Shown here piece after piece: positions 41,483 through 49,906 of a DNA stretch of 64,000 nt. Where the stretch lies: assembly GCA_913775725.1 (NCBI GenBank), contig CAJYNG010000013.1, forward strand, positions 62,001 through 126,000. Direction: 5' to 3'. The translations under genes were made by a program, and so were the position numbers. The notes under the pieces are model-generated. The model made no database searches and was not told the DNA's origin. It saw only the letters and a program-made list of their open reading frames with translations. Numbering within the stretch: the stretch's first letter is position 1; every line of letters starts with the position of its first letter. The DNA is from an uncultured Stenotrophomonas sp. GTDB lineage: Bacteria; Pseudomonadota; Gammaproteobacteria; Xanthomonadales; Xanthomonadaceae.

Positions 41483-42904
41483 ATGTTGCGACTGGATGAT
41501 ATAGAGCTTCATTTCAACGGCCGCCCGCTTTTCAGCGGCGTGGACCTGCGCCTGCCTGCCGGCGCGCGCGTCGCCCTGATCGGCAACAACGGCACCGGCA
41601 AGAGCAGCCTGCTGCGTATGCTGGCTGGACAGGTCATGCCCAGCGCAGGCGAGATCCGCTGGCGCGACGATGCATCGGTTGCCTATGTACCGCAACACGT
41701 GCTGGACGGATCGGCGCGCAGCGGCGGCGAACAGATGCGCCATACTCTCGCGCGTGCGCTGGATTCAGCACCGGACGTGCTGCTGCTGGACGAGCCCAGC
41801 AACCATCTGGACCGCAGTGCGCGGCGCTCGCTGCTGGCCCGGCTGCGCCAGTACCACGGCACCCTGCTGATCGCCTCACATGACACCGCGTTGATCGATG
41901 CGCTGTGCGACACGCTCTGGCATATCCACAACCAGCACATCGAGGTCTTCCAGGGCCGTTACCACGACCATCAGGTAGAACTGCAGCGCCGGCGCGACGC
42001 GCTGGATCGCACCGCGCGCGATCTCGACCGCGCACAGTCGCAGGCGCATGACGCACTGATGCGCGAACAGGAGCGCGCCGCCTCCTCACGCAAGCGTGGC
42101 GCAGTGAAGGTGGAGCAGCGCAAATGGGGCACGGTGCGTTCGGCCACCAAACTGGAGCGCGGCAACACCACCGCCGGACAGAAACGCCAGCAGATCCGTG
42201 AGGTACAGGAGGACATCGCCGAGCGCCGCCGGCAGCTGCAGCGCGACGAGGTCATCGAGCCGCGCTTCCAGCTTCCCGCGGGCTGGCGCCGGGAGGGCGT
42301 GGTGGTGCAGGTCACCGATGGCGCATGCGGCTACGATGCTCCCCTGATCGTTCAGCAGCTGCAGGTGCGCCTGGAGGTGGGCGACTGCCTGCTGGTGACC
42401 GGCGACAATGGCAGCGGCAAATCCACCTTCGCCCGCGCATTGCAGGGTGCCACCGATGTCCAGCGTGAGGGCGACTGGCTGCTGCCGGCGGCGGAGCAGG
42501 TCGCGCTGATCGACCAGCACTACGACGCACTGCCGGGCGCGCTGACGCCGGTGCAGGCGATGGCCGCATGCCAACCCCAATGGACCCCCTCCGAATGCCG
42601 CCTGCATCTGGCCGACTTCCTGTTCCGTGGCGAGGCTCCAGCGCATACGACCATCGGCCAGCTGTCAGGGGGCGAACGCGCACGCCTGGCGATGGCCCTG
42701 ATGGCGGCCCACCCGCCCACCCTGCTGATACTGGACGAACCCACCAACAACCTGGACATGAGCCTTCGTGCCCATCTGCTGCAGGTCCTGCACGCCTACC
42801 CGGGCACCCTGGTGATGATTTCCCACGATGAGGGCTTCATCCAGTCACTGCAGCCTACCCAGCGGTTGAACCTGCCCACCAGCGACGGCGCCGTCGTACG
42901 CTGA
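41483..42904 (+). CDS. ABC-F family ATPase
   Basis: 473 aa, short for the family, no membrane segments. First ATPase: Walker A GNNGTGKSS, Walker B VLLLDEPSNHLD. Second ATPase: GDNGSGKST, signature QLSGGERARLAMALM, Walker B LLILDEPTNNLD. The first signature reads GSARSGGEQ rather than LSGGQ. The linker (about residues 165-255) is helical and very basic (SSRKRGAVKVEQRKWG). ABC-F proteins act on ribosomes as translation factors or antibiotic-protection proteins; which applies here is open. It stands alone, upstream of the autotransporter. Confidence 0.88.
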   Translation: MLRLDDIELHFNGRPLFSGVDLRLPAGARVALIGNNGTGKSSLLRMLAGQVMPSAGEIRWRDDASVAYVPQHVLDGSARSGGEQMRHTLARALDSAPDVLLLDEPSNHLDRSARRSLLARLRQYHGTLLIASHDTALIDALCDTLWHIHNQHIEVFQGRYHDHQVELQRRRDALDRTARDLDRAQSQAHDALMREQERAASSRKRGAVKVEQRKWGTVRSATKLERGNTTAGQKRQQIREVQEDIAERRRQLQRDEVIEPRFQLPAGWRREGVVVQVTDGACGYDAPLIVQQLQVRLEVGDCLLVTGDNGSGKSTFARALQGATDVQREGDWLLPAAEQVALIDQHYDALPGALTPVQAMAACQPQWTPSECRLHLADFLFRGEAPAHTTIGQLSGGERARLAMALMAAHPPTLLILDEPTNNLDMSLRAHLLQVLHAYPGTLVMISHDEGFIQSLQPTQRLNLPTSDGAVVR

Positions 42905-42940
42905 ACCCTCAAGCAACGCAGGAGGCCGATCACGACGCTT

Positions 42941-42954
42941 TGCAACAAGTTGCA
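42941..42954 (+). promoter_or_regulatory. TGCAA-N4-TTGCA palindrome, site B (autotransporter)
   Basis: TGCAA-CAAG-TTGCA. Exactly 23 nt downstream is AACAAT (42978-42983), a likely -10. The site would be centred near -42 of an autotransporter transcript with a leader of about 130 nt. Confidence 0.6.
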
Positions 42955-43116
42955 TGGGCCCCCGCTCCTTGAGCCGGAACAATTTGAGTCGAAATGGACA
43001 TGCCCGGGCGTCTTTGGCATAGCATCGCCGACAGGCCAAGCTCCCCGGAAGAGAGGGATGACGGCCCATGACGCGGCTGTCCATACCAGACACATTCGTC
43101 CGATCAGGAGTGATCC

Positions 43117-45504
43117 ATGCGCCGTCATTCTGCACGTCCCCAGTGCCTCCTCATGCGCCCCCTCACCCAGTGCCTGCTGTTGGCCCTGGCGGCTCTTCCC
43201 GCAACATCCGTGCTGGCCCGTGACCTTGACGGCCAATCGGCCACCGTGCGTGAAGGCAGCACCGTCGAAGCCTGGAATCTCATCAACGGCTCACGCCTGA
43301 GTGTGGACGGCGGTCGTACGGAGACAATCACCAGCACGGACTCCCAGGTAACGCTGAACAACGGCCGTGTACAAGCGCTCGTCGATGGCAGGGGTGCCAG
43401 CATCGTGCTGCGGGGCAGTTCAACGCTGGATATGACCAACAGCACGCTGCATGACGGCAATGTGGTGGTCAGCGATCTGTCCAGTGCACGCATCACGGGA
43501 AGCACTGTGCGCTCGGTGGGGGCCAACGCCAGGTTCAGCGTCGGCATCTATCTCGACAAGTCCCCCAGCCAACCCGATGCCAACAGCACCGTCATCGTCG
43601 ACGCTTCGTTCGTACGCGCCGAAGCATCACCGGGTGCGGCAATGCTCAGCAATGGCCACGCAGTGCGCCTGCAGCAGGGCACCGCCATCCTGCAGAATGG
43701 CACTCGGGTGGAAGGCGCGAATTCGGGCGTACTACTGTTGGGTGGCACCATCCCGTCCGTACTCGGGCAGCCCATCACCCTGCGCGTGGACAACGCACAG
43801 GTCGCCTCGGACAGTGGGGCCGCCATCTGGGTAGCACCGCGCAGGTCGGTGCGCTACGACATCACCGTCGCCAACGGCTCCCAGCTCTCCGGCGGCGATG
43901 GCCATCTGTTGCTGGTGCGCCCCGATGGCAGTGCAACGGGCGAAGCCGAGGTCCACTTCACGGTGGATGACGCACGCCTTGCCGGCGATATCACCTTCGA
44001 CGCCGACCGCGTTACCGGCAGCCTGGATGTAGTGCTGCGCAACAAGGCGCAGATCGACGGCCGTTTCGCCAACGTCACCACCGCCAGCATCGACAGCGAC
44101 GCCACCTGGCTGATGACCGGCGACAGCACTGTCGGCCATCTCACCCTGGGCGCGGGCGGTACCGTGGCGCTGGGCAATGGCAGCAGCTTCAACACCCTCA
44201 GCCTGGATGCGTTCACCGGCAATGGCGGCACGCTGCTGTTCAACACCCAGCTGGGTGACGACACCTCGCTGACCGACACGCTGGTGATTGCTGGCGATGC
44301 CAATGGCCAAGCCAACGTGCGCGTGCTCAACGCCGGCGGTGCCGGTGCCAAGACCGATCGTGGCATCGAGCTGATCGATATCGGCGGCGCGTCCAACGCG
44401 CAGTTCGATCTGGTCGGCCGTGCGGTGGGTGGGCAGTACGAATACTTCCTGGTGAAGGACGCCAACGGCAACTGGTACCTGCGTTCGGAGCTGGCAACCA
44501 CGCCGGACCCGTGCCTGGCTGACCCATCGCTGCCGCAGTGCAAGCCGATCATTGATCCGGTTGACCCCATTGATCCGATCAACCCGATCCCGGTGCTACG
44601 CCCGGAAGCTGGCGCCTACCTGGCCAACCAGTTCGCGCTGGACCAGATGCTGCGCCACAGCTACCGCGACCGCCAGGGCGGCGCCGCTGCGGTGGATGGC
44701 ATCCGTGGCTGGGCTCGTGTTGACGCTACCCAGAGCAAGCTGGGTGCGGTGGATGACCAGCTCGACCTGCGCGTGGACCGCTCGCGCCTGCAGCTGGGTG
44801 CGGACATCGGCGTGTTCGATGACGGCCGTGGCCGCGTCGGCGTGATGGGCACCGCCGCACGCAGCAGCGCCACCTCGCGTTCGGACGTGACCGGCTTCAG
44901 TGCACGCGGCAAGGTGGAAGGTGGCGCGCTGGGCGTGTACGGCAACTGGGCCAATGATGCGATGTACGTGGATGCCAGCGTGCAGCGCGGCCAGTTCCGC
45001 AACCGCGTGCAGGGCGATGGCCTGGCCGAGGAACGTTACGACTCGGACATCTGGCAGTCGTCGCTGGAAGCCGGTTACCGCTTCGACATCGGCCAGATTG
45101 GCAACACTGCGCTGAGCCTGCAGCCGGAACTGCAGCTGGTCTACACCGATGCCAAGACCGACGCGCATACCGAGACCAACGGCACGGTGGTGCGTGCGCA
45201 GGGCAACAGCGGTCTGTCCGGTCGTGCCGGCCTGCGCCTGCAGGGTGAATCGCGCTCGGCTGCGGGGGCCTCGGTCAGCCCATATCTGGCGGCCAACTGG
45301 TACCGCGATGGCGCCGGAAATGGCATCGCCTTTGACGACGAAGTGTTGAAGGCCGGCATTCCGCGCAACCGTTATGAACTGAGTGCAGGTGCGCGTGTGG
45401 AATTCCGTTCCGGTTTCAGTGCATGGGGCGGGTTTGGGGTGATGCGTGGTGATAGTGGATACCGTGAAGCGACCGGCAATCTGTCTGTGGCCTACAGCTG
45501 GTAA
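43117..45504 (+). CDS. Type Va autotransporter adhesin
   Basis: 795 aa. AGGAG 6 nt upstream fixes the start. A long basic signal peptide ends near VLA-RDL. Residues about 36-460 form a pertactin-like beta-helix passenger with many short T/S/N-rich strands and no protease triad. A proline-rich linker with DPVDPIDPINPIPV (about residues 463-497) leads to the C-terminal autotransporter beta-barrel (about 530-795), which ends in the outer-membrane signature NLSVAYSW. An adhesin or biofilm role is inferred. A strong terminator follows. Confidence 0.93.
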   Translation: MRRHSARPQCLLMRPLTQCLLLALAALPATSVLARDLDGQSATVREGSTVEAWNLINGSRLSVDGGRTETITSTDSQVTLNNGRVQALVDGRGASIVLRGSSTLDMTNSTLHDGNVVVSDLSSARITGSTVRSVGANARFSVGIYLDKSPSQPDANSTVIVDASFVRAEASPGAAMLSNGHAVRLQQGTAILQNGTRVEGANSGVLLLGGTIPSVLGQPITLRVDNAQVASDSGAAIWVAPRRSVRYDITVANGSQLSGGDGHLLLVRPDGSATGEAEVHFTVDDARLAGDITFDADRVTGSLDVVLRNKAQIDGRFANVTTASIDSDATWLMTGDSTVGHLTLGAGGTVALGNGSSFNTLSLDAFTGNGGTLLFNTQLGDDTSLTDTLVIAGDANGQANVRVLNAGGAGAKTDRGIELIDIGGASNAQFDLVGRAVGGQYEYFLVKDANGNWYLRSELATTPDPCLADPSLPQCKPIIDPVDPIDPINPIPVLRPEAGAYLANQFALDQMLRHSYRDRQGGAAAVDGIRGWARVDATQSKLGAVDDQLDLRVDRSRLQLGADIGVFDDGRGRVGVMGTAARSSATSRSDVTGFSARGKVEGGALGVYGNWANDAMYVDASVQRGQFRNRVQGDGLAEERYDSDIWQSSLEAGYRFDIGQIGNTALSLQPELQLVYTDAKTDAHTETNGTVVRAQGNSGLSGRAGLRLQGESRSAAGASVSPYLAANWYRDGAGNGIAFDDEVLKAGIPRNRYELSAGARVEFRSGFSAWGGFGVMRGDSGYREATGNLSVAYSW

Positions 45505-45512
45505 TGGAAATA

Positions 45513-45547
45513 GAACGGCGCCGACATCTCCGGCGCCGTTCTGCTTT
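45513..45547 (+). terminator. Autotransporter terminator
   Basis: GAACGGCGCCG / CGGCGCCGTTC, an 11-bp stem with a 7-nt loop, then TGCTTT. It begins 8 nt after the stop codon. Confidence 0.8.
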
Positions 45548-45641
45548 CTGTAGAGCCGAGCCATGCTCGGCTGCTCTCCGATCAGATTGCGAAAAGCGCC
45601 GCGCTTCGCGCGGTAAGCCGAGCATGGGCTCGGCTCTACAG
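45548..45641. repeat. Composite SMAG element
   Basis: CTGTAGAGCCGAGCCATGC at the left end and GCATGGGCTCGGCTCTACAG at the right face each other. Between them are about 40 bp including GCGAAAAGCGCCGCGCTTCG. The same composite recurs at 45680-45772. Confidence 0.88.
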
Positions 45642-45679
45642 GGGGACTTCTGCGCGACCTCCATTGCACGATGCGCCTT

Positions 45680-45772
45680 CTGTAGAGCCGAGCCATGCTC
45701 GGCTGCTGTCCGACCATGCTGCGAAAAGCGCCGCGCTTCGCGCGGTAAGCCGAGCATGGTTCGGCTCTACAA
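45680..45772. repeat. Composite SMAG element
   Basis: Second copy of the same composite, nearly identical to 45548-45641 including the central GCGAAAAGCGCCGCGCTTCG. Confidence 0.88.
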
Positions 45773-45917
45773 GGACACTGTGCGAATGCTGACGCAATCG
45801 CCTCACTCTGCATGACGATCTTTCGCGCGCATGCAGATTGCAACAAACTTGAATTTGAAACTTTTCTCATTGGTACAGCGGCACCTACGTGCGCATCATG
45901 TGTGCGCCACCGACAAC

Positions 45918-46133
45918 GGGTGGCACGGGCTTGCAATCCCGTTTGGTAACTACGTTGTTTACGCTTGTCTGTCGGCGTCGCTCATCCATCGGGCGGCGTC
46001 GGCAGACATTCTGTCCGCTCGTACATGGCGGGCGGTGTGTGGGGGCCTCGTGCCCGCCGGCGTTTCGCGTAGTTACCACCGGTATTGCAACCACGCACCG
46101 TCCGCCACCCTCGCTGTTAAGCGGGGTGGCCCC
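45918..46133 (+). ncRNA. Structured RNA-like leader, unknown class
   Basis: Nested inverted repeats form one compact fold: GGGTGGC (45918-45924) with GCCACCC (46104-46110); TTGCAAT (45931-45937) with ATTGCAA (46084-46090); GGTAACTACG (45945-45954) with CGTAGTTACC (46068-46077). The enclosed space holds a 16-bp stem (45966-45981 with 45993-46008) and GGCGGGC/GCCCGCC (46027-46033 with 46052-46058). The 16-bp stem is complete only if three G-U pairs are allowed on the plus strand, which favours RNA over DNA. Two small hairpins (46112-46133) precede the ATG at 46159. Confidence 0.55.
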
Positions 46134-46158
46134 TTGCTTCGTACACAAGGACGCCGCC

Positions 46159-46564
46159 ATGACCACGTCGCACTATCCCCACCTGTTTGCCACCTTGGGC
46201 GAGGCCGCCACGCGCCTGCCCGACGATCTGGCGCGCACGCTGGAAAGCACCTTCGCCGCACTGCAGGAAGGCGAAGCACCCGGCACCATCACGCTGCTGC
46301 ACTGCCTGCAGCACATCCGCCAGGGCGACGCCGCCGATGGGCTGGCCCGGCAAAGGCCGCACGCTGGGGCAGCGGCTGGCACTGGCGCGCATCGACCGCG
46401 CCAATGCCGGGCTGACGTTTCTGTTGGAGTTGCTGCACGCTACAGAACGCGTGCGCGTGGATGGCGAGGTCAGCCAGCAGGTAGGCGATGACGCGCGCGA
46501 GGGGTTGCTGCTGGCGTGCCGCGGGCCGGCCGAGTATGTGGATGTGCAGTTGCACGCGGCCTAG
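46159..46564 (+). pseudogene. Small helical protein, interrupted by a +1 frameshift
   Basis: The ATG at 46159 opens a frame with MTTSHYPHLFATLGEAATRL that runs sensibly to about 46350 (...DAADGLAR). From there the coherent protein continues one base later in the next frame (KGRTLGQRLALARIDRAN ... AEYVDVQLHAA) to the stop at 46562-46564. Together they would make about 134 aa, mostly helical, with no signal peptide. One extra C in the CCCGGCAAAGG region explains the break. It may be a decayed gene, a sequencing error or programmed frameshifting. Family not recognised. Confidence 0.6.
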
Positions 46565-46570
46565 CGGCTT

Positions 46571-46645
46571 CTGTAGAGCCGAGCCCATGCTCGGCTTGCC
46601 CGGAACCTGACCGAAGAGCAGCCGAGCGTGGGCTCGGCTCTACAG
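46571..46645. repeat. SMAG palindrome pair
   Basis: CTGTAGAGCCGAGCCCATGC and GCGTGGGCTCGGCTCTACAG facing each other between the frameshifted gene and the end of the minor pilin gene. Confidence 0.88.
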
Positions 46646-46659
46646 GGCCGTACCGGCTT

Positions 46660-47169
46660 TCAATCGTAGGCGGCGGTGACCACGATCTCGGTGGAGATAT
46701 TGCCGGCGTTGATACCACTGGTGTTGGGAATGAAGTAGCCCGCCCGCAGCGGATAAGAGGCCGTCGCACCAGAGACAGCCACCGGAATATCAGTGTCGCC
46801 CTTCTTCAGGTAGGTGTTACCGGTCGCGCCGGCCAGCAGCGCCACCGTCACACCCGTTGCTGGCGTGGTGGCAGCGGTGTTCTTCCAGCGCTGCGGGTCG
46901 CCGTCGGCGGCCGTGCCATCGAAGGACAAGCGCGCGCGGCTGACGCCCACGCAGCCGGTAAAGTTCAGTGCACCAGCCTTCACACTGTTGGCGGCACCTG
47001 GCGTCATCTCATCGGCCTTCACCGGATCCAGTGCAATGGTGGGCGCTGCCAGCGTGCAGGTGCCCGGCAGCACACGGCCGCTGATGGTGAGAGTGGCCTG
47101 GGCGCCTGCGGTCGACGCGATCAGGCACAGCATCGGCACCGCGATCACCTGAAGAAGGGAACGGGACAT
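46660..47169 (-). CDS. Minor fimbrial subunit
   Basis: 169 aa from the ATG at 47169 (AGGAG upstream). Signal peptide ending TAGA-QA. Pilin-type immunoglobulin fold with one cysteine pair (GTCTLAAP and FTGCVGVS) and the C-terminal beta-strand pattern IVVTAAYD that donates into the neighbouring subunit. It is the last gene of the minus-strand fimbrial unit; its start overlaps the usher 3' end region closely, so the two are co-transcribed. Confidence 0.88.
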   Translation of the reverse strand: MSRSLLQVIAVPMLCLIASTAGAQATLTISGRVLPGTCTLAAPTIALDPVKADEMTPGAANSVKAGALNFTGCVGVSRARLSFDGTAADGDPQRWKNTAATTPATGVTVALLAGATGNTYLKKGDTDIPVAVSGATASYPLRAGYFIPNTSGINAGNISTEIVVTAAYD

Positions 47170-47207
47170 GGTTGAACTCCTGTGAACGATGAAAGGAAAG
47201 ACAAAAC

Positions 47208-49790
47208 TCATGGGGCGGTGCTCTCTTCCTGCTCCGGCGTGCCCACCTGCAGGCTCTCCGGTAGTAGCGGCTGCGGCACGCACACCGCCTGGCTCCACGA
47301 CAGCCCGTAGGCGTCAGGCGCATCGGGCATGCGGTAATCGATGCGGCAGCGGTGAGCGCCGTCGGGGTCCACGATCAGCGTGCCCCTGTCGCGCGCACCG
47401 CGCAGCTGGATGACACCGCCCTGCCCGACCGCGCCGGCCGGTGTGCCGTCCTCGGTCTGCACCACTGCGGCAAACGGCAGCGGCTGGCCGAGTGCGTCGG
47501 TGGCATCGATGAACAGGGTGCGCTCGCGGCGCACCTCGAACGGCACGCGCACGATGCCACCGGCGGTCGGCGCCACGCGCTGCGAGGTGCGCAGCAGCTC
47601 CACCTCCAGCGGCAGCCCGCTGGGGTCCAGGTCGATGCTGTTCCAGCGGTAGGGGCTGATATGCGGCAGCAGCGCGTAGCCGTTGCCGGCCACCTTGATG
47701 CCCGCGCCACTGCCTACGCGCGCACCCTGCGCGCCGGGCGCCTGTACCAGCGCGAAGCCCTCGCCCACCGGCGGCCCGAAGTTGATGCCGCCGCCATGCA
47801 GCACCACGCTGCCCGAGGCACCGGCGGTGACGCTGCGGTAGTTGCCCGCGCGGCTGTAGCCCAGGTTCGCGTTGAGCTGGCTGCCCTGCCAGGCCGCGTA
47901 AGCGCTACTGCTGCGCGCGCCGTCGTCGCCCTGGCTGGCCGACAGGCTGTAGCTCAGCGCACGCTGCTCGCCCACGCTGCCGCTCAGGCCGGCCTGCAGC
48001 TGTTGCCCGCGGTCGCTCTGGCTGAGCTGGGTGCTGGCGCGCGGTGCGTTGCTGCTGCGCCCCAGCGGCACGCTCAGGGTGAAGGCGTAGCGGGTGTCCT
48101 GGCGGCCATCACCGGTGCGGTAGCGCAGCGCGGACAGCCCGTAGTTGGCGCGCCGGAAGCTGCTCTGGAAGCCTACCTGGACATCGTTCTGGCCGCGCGT
48201 GCTGTCCCAGTAGGCCACGTGGCCGCCGCTGAGGTACAGATTGCTGCGTTCGCCCACGCGCTGGGAGAAATTGAGCTGGTAGCGCTGCCGGGCGCGCCGC
48301 GCGTAGCCCCAGTCGTCGCTGCGGGCGCGCGCCACGTCGCCCAGGCTGAGGTAGCCGCGCGTGCTGTAGCGGTAGGCGGCCAGGCCGACATTGGTGCCGG
48401 TGCTGGCCACGTAGCGTTGGTAGTTGAGCCGGAAGCTGTTGCCTGTGACGCTGTTGCGGTCATGCAGGCGCGCCTGCGAATGGGTGATGTCCGCGCCGAA
48501 CGCGCCCACTGCGGTGTTGATCGCCGCACCGGCCAGCACGGCCTGGTAGCCCTGCCCCAGCTGGGCGCCGCCCAGCACGGTGAGCCGGTTGCTCAGGCCG
48601 CGCACATAGGTGGCCTCGCCGAAGCGCACCGGGTCGAGCCGGCCGCTGCTGTCGCGCACCGCGCCGGCGGTGAACGCAAACCGCGAAGCCCCGGCGCGCA
48701 GCGCCTGCGGCACTGCCGAGAAGTTCACGGTGAAGCGCTGCACGCGGCCATCGGGCTCGGTGACGGTCACCTCCAGGTCGCCGCCGAAGTTGGTCGGGTA
48801 CAGGTCCTCGATCGCGAACGGCCCGGGCGCCACGTTGCTCTCGTGGATGAGGTTGCCGTTCTGGCGGATCGCCACCACCGCGTTGCCCTCGGCGATGCCA
48901 CGCACCACCGGCGCATAGCCACGCAGCGAGTCGGGCAGCATGCGCTCGTCGCTGGCCAGGCGCACGCCGGTGAAGGCCACGCTCTCGAACAGCTCGCCGC
49001 CGGTATTGCCTTGGCCCAGCAGTAGCTGGCTGTTCCATGCGGCAATGTCGCGCTGCACGTGGCTGCTGATCACCTCGTGATGGGTGCCGTAGCTGCCGTG
49101 GGTGAGTGAGGATCGGTGCCGCAGGCGCCATGGCCCGATGTTGAATCCGGTGCGCAGGCCCAGGTAGCTGCTGTCGCGGCCTTGGCCGCGCTGGTGGTTG
49201 GCGCTGTAGTCGATGAAGGCGGCGGTGATGCCATCGTCGCGTTGTGCCGGTGCCACGTAACCGCGCGCCACGCTGGCCAGGGCCGCCTGCGGCAGGCCGA
49301 TGGCCAGTTCCAGCGCGCCGCTGTCGAAGGTGACCGTGGCGCCCTCGATCATCGCGGGCAGGTCCACGCAGGCTGCGCTGTCTGCCTCCACGGCCTCCAG
49401 CAGCGCCGCCTTCAACGGCAGCGTGCGGATCAGCGCGGCGGGCAGACACGGGGTGGCGATATGCGGATCTGCCGAGGCCCGGAAGCGGATATCGCGGCTG
49501 GACTGGTATACCCCGTTGACCTTCACGTCCACCGCGTAGTCGCCTGGCGGCAGCGGGTTGCCGTTGGCGTAGCGGCGCATGTCGATGGCGTCACCGCCGA
49601 TCAGGAAACCTTCACTGAACTCGACCGCTGGCGTGGGCGCCGCGCGGGCGAATGCGCCGAGGGACAGCATCAACGCGGTGGTGATGCCTCGGGAGAGCGC
49701 GGACGTTGCGACGGTGGCGTGGGCTGAAGTGGGGGACACGATGCGTGCAATCGCCGTGGGGGCGACGATTGATCGGAGAGGGGTGAGCAT
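47208..49790 (-). CDS. Fimbrial outer-membrane usher
   Basis: FimD/PapC-type usher, 860 aa if started at the ATG at 49790. N-terminal domain FSEGFLIGGDAIDMRRY, a 24-strand beta-barrel with PGPFAIEDLYPTNFGGDLEVTV in the plug region, and a C-terminal domain with GTLIVDPDGAHRCRIDY. The start is uncertain: a likely -10 (TACCAT) overlaps this ATG, in which case the in-frame GTG at 49739 (843 aa, 34-residue signal peptide) would be used. Its chaperone is on the other strand at 51678. Confidence 0.93.
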   Translation of the reverse strand: MLTPLRSIVAPTAIARIVSPTSAHATVATSALSRGITTALMLSLGAFARAAPTPAVEFSEGFLIGGDAIDMRRYANGNPLPPGDYAVDVKVNGVYQSSRDIRFRASADPHIATPCLPAALIRTLPLKAALLEAVEADSAACVDLPAMIEGATVTFDSGALELAIGLPQAALASVARGYVAPAQRDDGITAAFIDYSANHQRGQGRDSSYLGLRTGFNIGPWRLRHRSSLTHGSYGTHHEVISSHVQRDIAAWNSQLLLGQGNTGGELFESVAFTGVRLASDERMLPDSLRGYAPVVRGIAEGNAVVAIRQNGNLIHESNVAPGPFAIEDLYPTNFGGDLEVTVTEPDGRVQRFTVNFSAVPQALRAGASRFAFTAGAVRDSSGRLDPVRFGEATYVRGLSNRLTVLGGAQLGQGYQAVLAGAAINTAVGAFGADITHSQARLHDRNSVTGNSFRLNYQRYVASTGTNVGLAAYRYSTRGYLSLGDVARARSDDWGYARRARQRYQLNFSQRVGERSNLYLSGGHVAYWDSTRGQNDVQVGFQSSFRRANYGLSALRYRTGDGRQDTRYAFTLSVPLGRSSNAPRASTQLSQSDRGQQLQAGLSGSVGEQRALSYSLSASQGDDGARSSSAYAAWQGSQLNANLGYSRAGNYRSVTAGASGSVVLHGGGINFGPPVGEGFALVQAPGAQGARVGSGAGIKVAGNGYALLPHISPYRWNSIDLDPSGLPLEVELLRTSQRVAPTAGGIVRVPFEVRRERTLFIDATDALGQPLPFAAVVQTEDGTPAGAVGQGGVIQLRGARDRGTLIVDPDGAHRCRIDYRMPDAPDAYGLSWSQAVCVPQPLLPESLQVGTPEQEESTAP

Positions 49791-49817
49791 GGTAGGAACG
49801 AATGGAACTACACCCCA

Positions 49818-49831
49818 TGCAATAACTTGCA
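49818..49831 (-). promoter_or_regulatory. TGCAA-N4-TTGCA palindrome, site C (usher)
   Basis: TGCAA-TAAC-TTGCA on the plus strand. Reading on the minus strand, TACCAT (49794-49789) follows after exactly 23 nt. It gives the usher-minor pilin unit its own promoter, separate from the adhesin gene. Confidence 0.55.
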
Positions 49832-49906
49832 GATTGCAGTGCAGCACTGCGATGTCTGCATTGCGGCTTAGTTGCGCTTCAGCAACGCGCCGCCCATGCA
49901 GGGCAG

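Noticed and set aside
45839-45854. TTGCAACAAACTTGAA as another TGCAA-N4-TTGCA site
   Set aside because: Only one half-site matches and the spacing is off.
45885-46166. Minus-strand open frame across the structured leader
   Set aside because: The inverted repeats keep both strands open; no start context or family similarity, and the G-U pairs point to plus-strand RNA.
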